Below are positions 25,001-37,550 of a stretch of 64,000 nt of DNA, piece by piece. Position numbers and translations under genes: made by a program. Source of the DNA: Azolla caroliniana (taxonomy: Eukaryota; Polypodiophyta). The number at the start of each line of letters is the position of its first letter. The first letter of the stretch is position 1. The stretch lies in contig JBHGNT010000021.1 in the NCBI GenBank assembly GCA_043228905.1, positions 3,720,001 to 3,784,000 on the forward strand, read 5' to 3'. Under the pieces are notes generated by a model. The model did no database searches. It saw only the letters and a program-made list of their open reading frames with translations, and had not been told where the DNA came from.

Positions 25001-28000
25001 GCCGGAAGCTGCCACCGAGAAAAACATGGAGGGTGATTTACTTGTCTTTTTGAACCCCTTTCAATCTGCACATTGTTGAATGATTCCAGAAACACCAAAA
25101 TTTCATCAGGTTGATCCAGTACTCTTTCCTTGCGATCTCTCGGAAAAGAACACATCTTTAGTTAATGATGCTGTTCAAGCAGCTGTTGATGCATGGGGAC
25201 CAAAGTCTTTAATGGAGTCAGAAGTAGAAGAACGCTTGTCTTACGCATGTGAGAAGGTTTTTGGCTTTCAAACTAGACTCTCTAGGATGTTCCACTATTT
25301 GAATGATTTTGAAGATTTACGTCTTTGTTTGTTGAATTAGCCCTCATTTAGTATTGTGATAATATTTCAGGGACCTACAGATGATCCAGTCATTTCAAAG
25401 CTCAGAATGGCCTTTGTGGCATTGGTTATGGAATATAAAAGATATACTGATATAGAAAGAGAAAAGGTACTAGATTTCGGCGTAGTCTTCCTAGAATCCT
25501 CTTTTGTTGCACATTCTGAGCATTTAAAGAGGCTTATTGAGTGGTACAAAGAAATATCATATCGTATTGAAAGCAATCTAAATGGCAGAGTGTCTCTACT
25601 TCATGATAGTTGTCATTCTACAATACATGCTGCATATAATGTGTTCTGGCTTTGTTCATGTGATGCCATTGAACCTCCTGGATTGGTGAAAAGAAACCTG
25701 AGCATTCCTGTCTAAAAGTAAAACCCAACTATTTATGGCTTGTATATTGCTCTTGATGCCCAACAGGGAACAGCTCCAACTGCCCAGTAGACTGAATGAA
25801 TAGTTACTCCTGTAAAATACCAGATGAAATTAAAATTAAGCTGGTTTGGACCTGATTTCGATTTCATTAATATTTCCCAGCTAAAGAGCCTCTAGAGAGC
25901 GACATATTTTTGAACAGAATTGGAGACTCAGATTATACTTATTACTCAGAGTTCAACTTCATTAATATTACCCAGCTAAAGAGCCTCTAGAGAGCGACAT
26001 ATTGTAGAACAGAATTGGAGACTCAGAGTATACGTATTACTCAGATTTCAACTTCATTAATATTACCCAGCTAAAGAGCCTCTAGAGAGCGACATATTTT
26101 GGAGATTCAGATTATACTTATTACTCAGATTTCAACTTCATTAATATTACCCAGCTGAAGAACCTCTAGAGAACAACATATTTTGGAAATCCAGATTATA
26201 CTTATTACTCAGATTTTAACTTCATTAATATTACCCAGCTAAAGAGCCTCCAGGGAGAGACAATATTTTAGAACGGAATTGGAGACTCAGATTATACTTA
26301 TTACTTGCTTCTCACACTATGAATTTCACATTATGCAGGTTATTGCAGCAGGGGGATTACATGTTGTGGGTACTGAAAGGCACGAGTCTCGCCGTATAGA
26401 TAACCAGGTATTTGACGTGACACCTTTTACTACAGTGCCATTAGTTTTGCATAGTTCTATATTATATTTGAAGATGTGAGCCTACTTAGCAATATTGCAC
26501 ATAATTTAGGGTTGTAGGAGCCTCTTCGATGTTGCTATATATGTTACTTCTTTAAATTAATCCAGTTTATGCTTTTGAGCAGCTACGAGGACGAAGTGGT
26601 AGGCAGGGAGATCCAGGAAGTTCAAGGTTTTTCTTAAGTCTTGAGGACAACATTTTCCGCATTTTTGGTGGTGATAAAACACAGGTAATAATGATTTTGC
26701 ATAACTTATGCATGTCTTTATGTTCTATAGCTTTAGGCTCATGAACATGCAACTTTGAGCTGGGTAGTCTGGTAATCCTAAATCTGTTATGTAAATGCTG
26801 AAAATGTAGGGATTGATGCGAGCATTCCGTGTGGCAGACTTACCCATCGAGTCAAAAATGTTGACAAAAGCATTAGATGAAGCACAGCGGAAAGTCGAGA
26901 ATTACTTCTTCGAAATGCGTAAGAAACTGTATGAGTTTGATGAAGTTCTCAATAGTCAACGTGAGCGTGTCTATGCAGAACGTAGGAGGGCATTGGAGGC
27001 TAGTGATCTTCAGTCTCAGATGATTGAATATGCAGAGCTTACAATGGATGATATTGTGGCGGTGAGTTGGTTTGAAATGGTTATACTCTTTACACTTTTG
27101 AGTGTCTCCCAACATTTTTCTCAGTTCCTTTTTCTGACATGTTGATTAAGCAATGTATTTTTCTTCAGGCAAATATTGACCCAAGTTTACCTAAAGAGGA
27201 ATGGAACTTTGAAGCATTGTTGGAAAAAGTGCAACAGTGAGGAACCTTTGTCTGTACAATATATTCATGTAGTATCGGTGATATATGGAATTGATGATAT
27301 TTACACCTGTTCTTGTCACAGGTATTGTTATTTGTTGAATGACTTGACTAAAGAACAACTAATTCAAAAAGCAACAGATTTTGACAGCTTGAGAGAGTAT
27401 CTCCGGTTGCAAGGTCGGGAGGCATATTTAAAAAAACGGGTAGGATTCACGTATCAGATAATCAAAATATGAGCGATATATCCTGGTTGTTTTCAACATT
27501 CTTTAGTAGTTTCAATTTACAAAAATTGCAAGCTCACATGGAGTTCAATTTGAGTTTTCTTTTTTCTGATTGTGACGCTTGTTTTTTTCTTGCATTCAAA
27601 AATTACGAGTTTCAAAAAAGTTACAGGGAAGGACAATCCTGTGGCTTTGAATTATATATGCCATTTTTCTAATACGTTGATTATTTTATGTGTAACCTAA
27701 CTCCACTGCTTTGCATGGTGTGCTGACTGATGAGGGAAATTCTTTTGTTACACTAATTTCATTCACAAGTGCAATCTGTTAGATTTCATCATAATACTTC
27801 TGACGTCTGGAATTCATACTAGGGGCATACAAAGGAGTAGATTGACTTTGAAGATCATTAGAATCTGTAGACTATAGTTGATTTAATCACATTCTAGCTT
27901 TTCCATAATGATACTGTAATATGAAATTTTATGAATATACAATAGTGAGTATTTCAGCAGTTCCAGAAACAGTTGCTACCCAGATACATCAGCAATAAAT

Positions 28001-28617
28001 GCATTCAGATAAAGTAGCACCTCTCTTTGATTAGTTCGCTTTCAGAAAACATCATTCTATAAAGTTGTAGGGTTTCACACAAGACCATTTGAATGTTACA
28101 TCTGCAACCCTCCTGGTTACTGTTCTCCATTAGCTTATATTTGCATTCTGTTAACTGTTTTAGCAAGACATCGAGAAAGATTCACCTGGGATGATGACAG
28201 AGACAGAGCGATACTTTGTTCTTAACCAAACCGACAGGCTTTGGAAAGAGCATCTCCAAGCTCTTAAGTTCCTACAGCAGGCAGTAGGATTACGAGGATA
28301 TGCTCAGCGAGACCCATTAGTGGAATACAAACTTGAGGGATATAATTTGTTTTTGGAGCTCATGGCACAGATCCGGCGCAATGCCATCTATTCAGTTTAC
28401 CAGGTATCTCCTGGACTTATTCATGTTTTAGTATGTGTCGCATATCCCACCAATTATCTAATCTTTAATACCATACGCCTCTCTGGTTTTTTAGTTTGAA
28501 CCAATTGTAGCGAAAAGGAATGAAGAGGGGGATACTGATACTGCTGAAATGCGTCGAAAACGTAGAAAGCAAGGAAGCAAAGACAAGAAAGCTAAAGCTG
28601 TTTCTTCAGCCAGATAG
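19079..28617 (+). CDS. SECA1: Protein translocase subunit SecA1, chloroplastic, 20 exons
   Basis: SecA is the ATPase motor that drives unfolded proteins through the thylakoid SecYE channel. Exons: 19079-19507, 20729-20801, 20894-21100, 21606-21709, 21792-21971, 22119-22337, 23688-23801, 23883-23996, 24074-24241, 24495-24670, 24960-25032, 25110-25256, 25371-25466, 26339-26407, 26583-26684, 26810-27061, 27169-27236, 27322-27439, 28164-28403, 28495-28617. Total 3072 nt, 1023 residues, all phases closing. Residues 1 to about 60 form a Ser/Arg-rich transit peptide followed by a Lys/Ser/Thr repeat. Walker A MKTGEGKT is at about 180-187; [21 protein letters not shown] is the DEAD-like box; later come [47 protein letters not shown] and the wing/scaffold. 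It lacks the bacterial C-terminal zinc knuckle, as expected for plastid SecA1. Intron 4 starts with GC (21710, GCAAGT). Confidence 0.96.
25876..26300. repeat. Five tandem ~83-95 bp repeats in SecA1 intron 13
   Basis: CCCAGCTAAAGAGCC (or one-base variants) begins at 25876, 25971, 26066, 26150 and 26233, i.e. steps of 95, 95, 84 and 83 bp. Units end in TTCATTAATATTAC. Non-coding, and close to the 3' acceptor at 26338. Confidence 0.85.
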
Positions 28618-31600
28618 TTACTTAATAATGTCCAGAATTGTGTTATCTTATTGTACGTAGTGTTTGGTCCAAGATGCTGAAGAGTATATATGGCCATTAT
28701 CCAGTCCAGTGAATATTTCATGCTTGAGAGTTGAATGTGCCAACACACATTTATCTCTGATACACATACACATCACATCTGTTGTATTTCCAATTACTGG
28801 TGTACGTGAGGACGTATTTGTTACAAAACGCTCTAACTCTGCTGGGTGATTCACACAGGGATAACAATGTTGTAACCTCATTCATTTGCATTGTAGATTA
28901 CATTGCTCAAGAGCTGACTAGGCGCTCTATTGTAGCTCTCTCGAAGTTCAAATAAAGTAATCCAGAAAGCTTGCACCTATTTTGCAATCATAGTTTTTAG
29001 CCCTTAAATTTCTTGGCAATGAAAGGCAGTTTATGTGCTGCGGTGACATCATCCGAGGTGTGTATATTTGTTTTTAAATATGACACTTTCCATATAATTA
29101 CGGAACCACAAGCTATGATTATGATTTGGTTATATTCCCTCTATTGCTATGCCATGGTGGTATATCAATATTTCTTCAAATAGTCTTATGTTATTAAGCA
29201 AACATCTAGCATTTTCTGAATAAAATTAGACATTTACACAAGGCTGTGGTAATTGGCACTTAATTGGCCATTGAACAAATTGCTAGTGTTCAAGAGTGAT
29301 GTTATTTGCAAGGAGAATTGTTTTATATTGGTGTTATTTAGGAGAAGTTCAAGAAATTAAAAAGAATGTACAGAAAAGGTATCAAGAGAAGGAAATGATG
29401 ATGATCCAAGGACAAAAGCATCATGATCATAAGCTCATAATGATTTGGGAAAAGTTAAGACCGTTACATTGGTCGAGGTTGGGATGAGGGTGTTATATTG
29501 GTTGAGGCTGGCACTTACGTTGTGTGTGTAGAATTGGTTTTGCCTTTGTTTACGACAAGACATGCACATAAGGTTGTGATAAATAAAGATGAGGCCGGGA
29601 ATTGATATATATAGTAGAAACCCATTTTGGTAGTGTATCCCTGCCCTAACATCCCAACTTCATATAGGCTATAAAAAAGTCAAAGATTTGTGATGCATGC
29701 ACATTGATTAATATTGTTTTTCTCATCGTCTATTTACCAACCCAAACTTCAACCATAGCCCATAGTTAACTTTGCATCTCATTCTACTCCCCCACCTTCT
29801 TTCGTTTATAATTAGTCAATTCATTGATTTAGTTTTGGCATTAGTTTGGCAAGCTCCCGTATCACATTTTAATTGGTATAGTTAATGTTTTTTCTTACAT
29901 TTTGTGTGATGGGGGCAACTCTTTTCCATAGAGATTTCGTGTGACAAGAAGGTTTGGATGTAAATGTTTGATTTGATGGCCTGTGGGCACAAGATTTTCT
30001 TTTCAAATGCAATCACAAAATACTCTTAAAAATGACGTGCCAATTCTCTAAATTTTGTCAACTACCACACGATGATGCATATACATTTAGATGTATAATC
30101 CCATAGGAAACACAAGCACAAATAGCCCTTTACACTATCGAAGCACAAATTTTGAGTCGAAATGGTCTTATGTTGAATATTGTATAGAATAGGTTACATC
30201 ATACAATATATTGATATAAGAGGATTGTAAATTTGGCTATTGATTAATGATGAGGGAGGGACCAAAAAGCTTTAGGACTAAACTAACATGGCTAAATGAT
30301 GAAGAAGCATGGGAAACCCATCGATGTTCAAAATTGATGAGCTCCCTTATTACATTTCAATTGGTACAATTAATCTTGTTTCTTACATTTCATGCGCTGT
30401 GATGATTTTCCATAGATTTTGTGTGACAAGAGAGTTTGGATATAAGTATCTGATTTGGTGGGCACAATATTTCCTTTTCAAATGCAAAAACAAAATACTC
30501 TTAAAAAAAGGATGCATCAATTCTCAAAGTTCCATCATAGTCACTAGCACTATAGGTGTTAAGCAAGGATCCTGACGTTCAGAAACTTTGTTTGGCATGT
30601 GCATGGATCAATTTGAACAAATGGTTCACAAGTTTTATGGACCATCATGGTTTTATGGGAATGTAGTCATCATGGTTTTGTTTTATGAACCATATATGGT
30701 ATTGTAAGTAAATACTTAGAAGCTACACAAAAGCCTACAAACATTCTAATAAACTATATGCATGAATAGTGAGTGTCAAGACATCAAAAAATAAGGCTAA
30801 TGGTTATGGAGATTAATCATTAATGATAAGCACACAATGAATTACAGATGATAAGCAAATGCTCACATTGCATGATCATGTGACTATTCATGGCTGTAAG
30901 ATACAATAGGATATGTATATAAGACAATTAATTTGTTTGTGGCAAATGTGCACACATCTTCTCACAAGAAAGGCATTATGCAAATGACGTATGTCATGTG
31001 AAATGCCAACAAGGGTATGAGGCCAATGGGCTCATTATGTGCCTTATTTTCCACACTCATGATGTCACTTACAAGAAAGGCATCATGTGAGTGATGTATG
31101 TCTTGTTAAAAGCCAATAGGGACATGAGGCTAATGGGCTGTTTATGTGGCTTATTTTCCAAGCTTCAACCTATAGCGAGAACATTGTTGGTTCTTCAACC
31201 TTGCCCTTGGTGAGTTTATTTTTTGTCCTTCCATGCATCAATCTATTGTACAATTATTTTTACAATCCTCTTAGTATTAATTTACTTCATGACATTAGGC
31301 CATCAAAAGCGTTATCATCATGGGAATCTCAAGCGAGTCTCGTGTATGTGGTCAAAAAAGTTGTGGATGCCGCCACTTTATTGTCCCCTCGAGGACGTGG
31401 ATTTGACAAATGCTTATTAGTCTTTGGGGGGGGGGGGGTGTGAACAATACATCCTGTCTCTTGACTATGTTTTCTTTTCCCCCCGTCACTAGCCCACCAT
31501 AAGATAGGCCAATATTGGGAGCATCTTTGGCTTTTAGCTTTTGCGTTTTGCGTTTTGCTTTAGGAGAGAAAAGACACCCTATAGAAACTTATATGTATTA

Positions 31601-31690
31601 TTTTTGTGTGTGTTAAAAAAAAGCATTGCCTCATTATCTCATGAGTTGCCATTAGAAATTTGCGCAATACCTTTGATTAACTGACCTGAT
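28618..31690. other. Intergenic between SecA1 and AAA-ATPase, with diverged duplications
   Basis: No gene supported. A ~190-bp block at 29851-30045 recurs, diverged, at 30339-30520 (shared GTGTGACAAGA.GGTTTGGAT and CAAAATACTCTTAAAAA). A ~100-bp block with ACAAGAAAGGCAT is tandemly duplicated near 30965 and 31070. A G-run sits at 31427-31438. Confidence 0.5.
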
Positions 31691-31706
31691 CGGGGCCGGC
31701 AGAGAC

Positions 31707-31770
31707 GGTAACGGTGACGGTGACGGTGACGGTGACGGTGACGGTGACGGTGACGGTGACGGCGACGGGA
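31707..31770 (+). repeat. (GGTGAC)n hexanucleotide repeat in the AAA-ATPase leader
   Basis: About nine near-perfect GGTGAC units end some 40 bp before the ATG at 31808, so they are probably transcribed in the 5' UTR. Confidence 0.85.
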
Positions 31771-31807
31771 CCTTGGACGGTGACTGTGGCGGTGACGGGC
31801 GGCGGCG

Positions 31808-33427
31808 ATGGATATGGCGGCGGCGAGCATGTACTGGATGGGCGCCTACGCCGTCCTGGAGAGGCTCCTGCCTCCTCCCCTCCGCCTGTGGATCTACAGG
31901 AAAACGCAGGCCCTCTGCACCTGGCTCTTCCATGGCGATCAATCCCATGTAGTCACACTCAGAATCCCCGATTTCTCTGAAGACTGCAGAAACCACGCCT
32001 TCCGCCATTGCCTCATCTACCTCAGCTCCCTCCACCATGCTTCCCTCAGCCATCACAAACGCCTCGATGTCCTCCGATTGAAGGAGCTCGGCCATCTCTC
32101 CTTCCGCCTCCCTGTCGGCATGATCCTCGAAGACACCTTCAGAGGCGTCGTGGTTCGCTGGACCAAACAGAAAACCGACGAGAACGGCGATGGCGATGGC
32201 GATGGTTATGGCTATGGCCCTTCTTCTGGTAGGGCCTGCGGAGAATATTTCACGCTCGAGTTCCCAGCCATCAGGAGGCCCGCCATCGTGCCCGACTATC
32301 TGGAGCACATCACTGGGACAGCTATGGAGATCCAACGTCGGACCACGCAGCTTAATCTCTACAGAAACAAGAGAAGGAGTTCCTGGAAGCCTGTTCCCTT
32401 CACTCACCCTTCCACGTTTGACAGCCTCGCCCTCGACACCGAGCTCCGCCGCGGGATCCTTGACGACCTCGACGACTTCTGCAACAGCCAAGACCGCTAC
32501 CGCCGCCTCGGCCGTGCTTGGAAGCGGGGTTACCTCCTCCATGGCCCGCCTGGAACAGGCAAGACGAGCCTCATAGCTGCCATAGCCAACTACCTCCATT
32601 ACGATGTCTACGATCTCGAGCTCACAGGCATCTACGACAACGATGAGCTGAAATTGCTGCTGATGAGCACCACACGCAAGTCGATCATCGTCATAGAGGA
32701 CATCGATTGCTCGTTCCGTTTCGCTGAGCGGGAAGAGGCTGAGAAGGAGGGATTGGAAGTAGGCAGCGACATGACATGCGGTGGTGGAGCAGCTTCCATA
32801 GCCAGTGGAGGGGGGAGGTCAGGCGCGGCTGCAAAGAGAATTTCTGCAGACAGACCGAGATTGACGCTCTCAGGGCTGCTGGATTTCACAGGGGGGTTGT
32901 GGTCGGGGTGTGTGGAGGAGAGGATCTTCATCTTCACGACCAATTTCAAGGGGAGGCTGGACCCTGCAGTGCTGAGGCCAGGGAGCATGGACATGCATAT
33001 CCTCCTCTCCTACTGCACCTTCTCCGTCGTGGAGAAGCTAGCGGACATTTACCTGGGGTTGGGCGGCCGAAAGAAGAACTACCGGGATCTGTTGGCGGAC
33101 CTGGAGGAGGCGGCCCGTGGCCCTCACGCGGTCACTCCCGCCCACGTCACGGAGATCTTCATCAGCCGTCGGGCCGAGGGCCCCAACGCCGCGCTCTCGG
33201 CCGCCATCGAGGCCTTCCGGAGCTCGTCCCGCACTTTCATCCCCCCCCCCCCCCCCCCCCGGGGGGGCAGTGCCAATGCCAATGCCAATGCCAATGCCAA
33301 TGCCAATGCCAATACCAATGCCTATGCCTTCGGCTGGGGCGAATTCGGCTTCTGCCGGATGCTAACCAAGGTATATAATCCGATAGATATAGTCGAACTC
33401 TCCCCCCAAGGAAGTTACATGTCTTAG
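31808..33427 (+). CDS. AAA-ATPase, BCS1/AATP1 (OM66-like) family, intronless
   Basis: A 539-residue single-exon frame with the architecture of plant AATP1-type AAA-ATPases: N-terminal hydrophobic segment (MYWMGAYAVLERLLPPPL), AAA_assoc region with TLRIPDFSED and the PVGMILEDTFRGVVVRW core, FTHPSTFDSLALD linker, Walker A GPPGTGKTS at 246-254, Walker B IIVIEDIDCS at 293-302, then ERIFIFTTNFKGRLDPAVLRPG. These proteins are anchored in mitochondrial or ER membranes and are stress-responsive (family knowledge). The ATG at 31808 aligns with the Met before MYWMG in the paralogue at 37551-39173. Oddities: residue 393 is Ser where the family has the arginine finger (RPGR to RPGS); C20G7 and a (GCCAAT)n tract encode a Pro run plus Ala-Asn repeats at the C-terminus, so the last ~70 residues are unreliable. 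Confidence 0.88.
   Translation: MDMAAASMYWMGAYAVLERLLPPPLRLWIYRKTQALCTWLFHGDQSHVVTLRIPDFSEDCRNHAFRHCLIYLSSLHHASLSHHKRLDVLRLKELGHLSFRLPVGMILEDTFRGVVVRWTKQKTDENGDGDGDGYGYGPSSGRACGEYFTLEFPAIRRPAIVPDYLEHITGTAMEIQRRTTQLNLYRNKRRSSWKPVPFTHPSTFDSLALDTELRRGILDDLDDFCNSQDRYRRLGRAWKRGYLLHGPPGTGKTSLIAAIANYLHYDVYDLELTGIYDNDELKLLLMSTTRKSIIVIEDIDCSFRFAEREEAEKEGLEVGSDMTCGGGAASIASGGGRSGAAAKRISADRPRLTLSGLLDFTGGLWSGCVEERIFIFTTNFKGRLDPAVLRPGSMDMHILLSYCTFSVVEKLADIYLGLGGRKKNYRDLLADLEEAARGPHAVTPAHVTEIFISRRAEGPNAALSAAIEAFRSSSRTFIPPPPPPRGGSANANANANANANANTNAYAFGWGEFGFCRMLTKVYNPIDIVELSPQGSYMS
33241..33322 (+). repeat. C20G7 homopolymer junction followed by (GCCAAT)n
   Basis: Twenty C then seven G (33241-33267) followed by about eight GCCAAT hexamers to 33320, inside the AAA-ATPase 3' coding end. 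All three plus frames remain open here (Ala-Asn, Pro-Met or Gln-Cys repeats), so a one-base error in the C run would change the C-terminus without an immediate stop. Confidence 0.85.
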
Positions 33428-34404
33428 AACCTCTTAGGTAGTGTGCCATTAGTGGTTAATTTTTGTTAGTCATAAATGGGGGCAAAAACAACCATTTCGG
33501 TACTCATTTTGGTAGTGAAATGCGTATATGTCCTGCCTTATTTGAGCCCTATTGGTCCGTATCAAGTTATCATCCTTCCTCCCTTGTGTCTCTATAATCT
33601 ATTGCAAGCTCATGTTGTTAACATACTATCGTACACCGCATGTCGTCGCTTTCTTAATGTATTCAATTCTCCTTCCCATCCATCCAAGCTCTCGTTGTTC
33701 TCATGACACCCATTTTTTACAAAAACATCAATCAATCATTTTTTACGAAGTCGTTTTTCCATAGCTTCGCATCATGCACTCACTACCTCTGGTTTAAAAA
33801 AGAGGCGCATTGGAAGAGCCCAAAATGCTGGACATAAATGCATTCAATCCAGGAGCACACAACTAAATGTTAGGAATATGAGACTAAATCGGGATGATTT
33901 AAACTTCAAACACAATTAACACTTGATAAAACCACAAGACGAAAATGAGAGTACACCAAAATTTTTAATGTAGAAAACCCAAAGTAAGGAAAAACCAAGG
34001 GAACCGTAGGTTCTAAACAACTTCACTATAATTTTGAGTACAATGGAATACGACCTCACTAGAGGAGTGTATCTACCTCAAGGCAATGACCTTGGTTACA
34101 ACCTTCACCCAATCGGGTAGATAGAATAACCAAGATTACAAACTAAGTACAACTGTTACGGGCATGACCATAAAATATCATGTGGTGAGAATTTACCGTA
34201 GTATTCTATACACGTGGATAAGTGTGAGGGTTAAACGAGAGTGTAAAGAAGGGGAGGATTACTTTTAATCCTCGGGATTGAGACAACCCAATAGGACAAG
34301 TGTGAACTTGCCTGGGAGCTATAACTATGAGGCCTAGCTATGGAACGTACCATTAAGCAACCAATGTAGAAGTGTGAACATGTTTTATGTTCGACAATGA
34401 TTTT
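33428..34404. other. Intergenic, 3' flank of plus-strand AAA-ATPase
   Basis: No gene or element recognised. Confidence 0.5.
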
Positions 34405-34543
34405 TGTGATGTAGAAGTACACTATCCTTTTTATAATTCTTTGAGTATGTTTCTACGTTTATCAATACTACAACATTAGGAAAAGTATCAAACTAGAAAG
34501 GACCCATTATATTAAGGGCAATCAATCAAGGGGACTATGGATG

Positions 34544-34595
<52 letters not shown>

Positions 34596-35674
34596 CTATT
34601 TGCTTTTTGGGGTGGGTGTGTGTGGAGTAAAAGGGGAGTATATATCCCTCCAGTTTTGGATCTACGTTTATCAATACTACAACATTAGGAAAAGTATCAA
34701 ACTAGAAACGACCCATTATACTAAGGGCAATCAATGAGAGAGAGAGAGAGGCTATTTGCTTTTTGGGGTGGATGTGTGTAGAGTAAAAGGGGAGTATATA
34801 TCCCTCCAGTTTTGGGTTTGTTTATAAATTATGTGAAGGAGATGCATCAAGATGGTACAAGGACATTTTTACCATGGATATAACTAAATGCATAAAAATG
34901 GTACAAGGACAGTTCTCATGGACAACTATATTAGTAGCATAAATTACCTAACATTTTACACAAACCAACACCAGCCCAGCAAGAAACCCTTTCCATCCAT
35001 CCAGTCATGCCCTCTTATTCGAATTACAATGAAGAATAGCAAAAAATATGTAATGAGTCGGATAATGTCTTCCAAATTTTCTTCAAATAACAAGAGCATT
35101 AGAGATGACGTGTCACGAGAAGCAACATGTTTCCTCCGATGACGTCATAATTAGTGTGTCCTTACACGCTTGAAATCAGTATCTGGAACACTTGCATCCA
35201 AGGATGGGGGAACCTGGTTAGTCACCTGCAAGCAAGAAAGGTTTTTCTTTATTATAATTTATAGGTAAGGAAGACTTAATGCCATACATGTACATGTAAC
35301 TATGTGTGTACATGTACATGTAGCTAGAATGGTTTTTCTACTTTTTCGATACAATAGGTAAGGAGGTAGTACCATGCATGTATATGTACCTATGTGTGCG
35401 CGCGTTGTTTATACATTACACATCTTACCAATCTAAACATTCCACGCATACTATTCAATTTCTTTAGAAATGTTTTCAATAAGAACTTAAGGACATTTGG
35501 CGAAATAAATAGAAAAACTTAAAGAGGGGTATTCCAGAGTTTTTAAGACTCATATAAACGATTGTTGGCAACATACACTGGTGGTTTGGTGAAGACGAGT
35601 TGCGAATGTCATTACAGTCTCATCTGGCAACGTTGCCCAATGGAGACTAGGTGGTAATCGGTTCAACCCCTACA
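34405..35674 (+). repeat. 1.27-kb direct repeat, left copy
   Basis: This block, from TGTGATGTAGAAGTAC to GTTCAACCCCTACA, recurs at 39788-41042 with a few percent divergence. Inside is a ~200-bp tandem duplication (CTACGTTTATCAATACTACA at 34453 and 34662) and (GA)n at 34547-34594. The 3' end is the head of a tRNA-like SINE cut off at its B box. The 84-codon frame at 34888-35142 reflects the duplication only. Confidence 0.88.
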
Positions 35675-36310
35675 ATTGAATTATTATTTTTTGAACAACC
35701 CTTTCCATACCCATGATTCCACAAGGAGAAGTGATCCAATCTCATAGAGTAGGAACATGTATGGGCATCTATATAAACTTCACAAGGAAATTATGTGTTT
35801 GGACATTTTCAAACTCTTTCAACATAAATTATCAGTCCATTTTTAAAGTGTAATGAATTCTATCATCCACATCATTTCTTTGTATTTTTTAGTTTTGTAT
35901 GTCAATTGAATTATTATTTTTTGAACAACCCTTTCCATACCCATGGTTCCCCAAGGAGAAGTGATCCAATCTCATAGAGTAGGAACATATATGGGCATCT
36001 ATATAAACTTCACAAGGAAATTATGTGTTTGGACATTTTCAAATTTTTTGACATGAACTATCAAGTCCATTATAAAGTGTAATGAATTCTATCATCCACA
36101 TCATTTCTTTGTATTTTTTAGTTTTGTATGTCAATTGAATTATTATTTTTTGAACAACCCTTTCCATACCCATGATTCCCCAAGGAGAAGTGATCCAATC
36201 TCATAGAGTAGGAACATATATGGGCATCGATATAAACTTTACAAGGAAATTATGTGTTTGGACATTTTCAAACTCTTTCGACGTGAACTATCACTCCATA
36301 ATCCAACCTA
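35675..36310 (+). repeat. Three tandem ~230-bp repeats
   Basis: Units begin ATTGAATTATTATTTTTTGA at 35675, 35905 and 36134 and include CCCATGATTCC and AAGGAGAAGTGATCC. The third unit diverges after about 170 bp. The array directly follows the truncated SINE head. Confidence 0.85.
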
Positions 36311-37550
36311 ACCTTATTGAGCATCTTAGTGTTACGAACATGTCAAATAGTTGTTTCTTAGGAACCAAAAGTTCATTTTTCCTTCCTAATAGTAAGCCCT
36401 CACACCCCCTTCCAAGTAGCAATGTTAATAGGACGCTTAAGTTGTTTCTTGGAGTCTCATTCAGAGGCATACTTTTCGTCTTGGAGATATTAACACTCCC
36501 TTTACCCTCCCTTGATCACTCCCATTCATTTAAACCTCATTCTCTAAAACATCTCTCTTTTTATCTTCTATGGTCTCTTGTTTTTTTGTTTTTTGTTACA
36601 TCTATTCCTCCCCTTCTTGTGACACTACGATGTTTCGTATCACTTCTTGTGTTTGAACATATCCATATGGACCTAAAAGCACTCTTCTTCCAAAATTTTG
36701 TTGCCTTTGCATCACATCAATGGACCATCAGGGTTTTCTTAAATATACACACACATGCATACATATATACATATATATAATTGTTTCATTTTCCATATTT
36801 GGTTTGAGTCTAATTCATAGGCATAAATTTCAGCTTGGAGACGTTAACACTTCATTTACTTGCATACAAAAGTTTTCCACAAGACTTAAAAGCTTATGGG
36901 TATCTTCTAAAGTATTTGCAAAATGCATCACGTGGGTTGTGTATAACAAAAGCATGATTATTACATTTTAGAATTCCTATTCTATCGAATCATCAACTAT
37001 TTGTTTTGATTCATCAATGCATAAACCAAAGTGAGTCGTTGAGAGTGACCATATCTTAGCTCAACAAACATCCTACTAGTTCAAAAATCTTAATTTACTT
37101 AAAAACAAAAGGTGTTATACAAAAGACCATGACAAGAAGTAAGACTAACCAAAACTTGGTTCATGATGAAGAGAACAAGGGCATGTTTGTAATGCTCTAA
37201 GGGCTTGTTTAATCTATGCTTAGAAGAGAAAGCTTTTTGAAATCACTACTATTAAGACTTCATTGGATAGTATAGAGTGTAATGGGTTCAATGGTAGCTT
37301 CAATACACATATTTGAAGAAATCATTACTTAACCTCCCACTCACTCACGATATAAAGCACCATGGAAACACTACTAGAGTAAGTTTTCCATTGCTAGCTT
37401 GCCCGCCCGATAATTCACTTAGAAAACTATACCACATCATCACTCACTCAGGAGAGAAAATGCACCATGGAAATGACATGTCTTTGCCCCTAAAATTTCA
37501 CTTAGAAAGAACCACACCACATCAAAGGTGTTGCTAACCTACAAACCAGA
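36311..37550. other. Intergenic, nothing recognised
   Basis: AT-rich; the longish frames here show no domain and start inside the repeat array. Confidence 0.45.

Noticed and set aside
31652-32599. 315-residue frame antisense to the AAA-ATPase
   Set aside because: Shadow of a GC-rich coding strand; the sense frame has all family motifs.
34888-35142. 84-codon frame nearly identical at 40256-40510, as if conserved
   Set aside because: Both lie in the 1.27-kb duplicated block; identity reflects duplication of DNA, not selection on a protein.
36172-36780. 202-residue plus-strand frame
   Set aside because: Starts inside the 230-bp array, hydrophobic low-complexity content, no domain.
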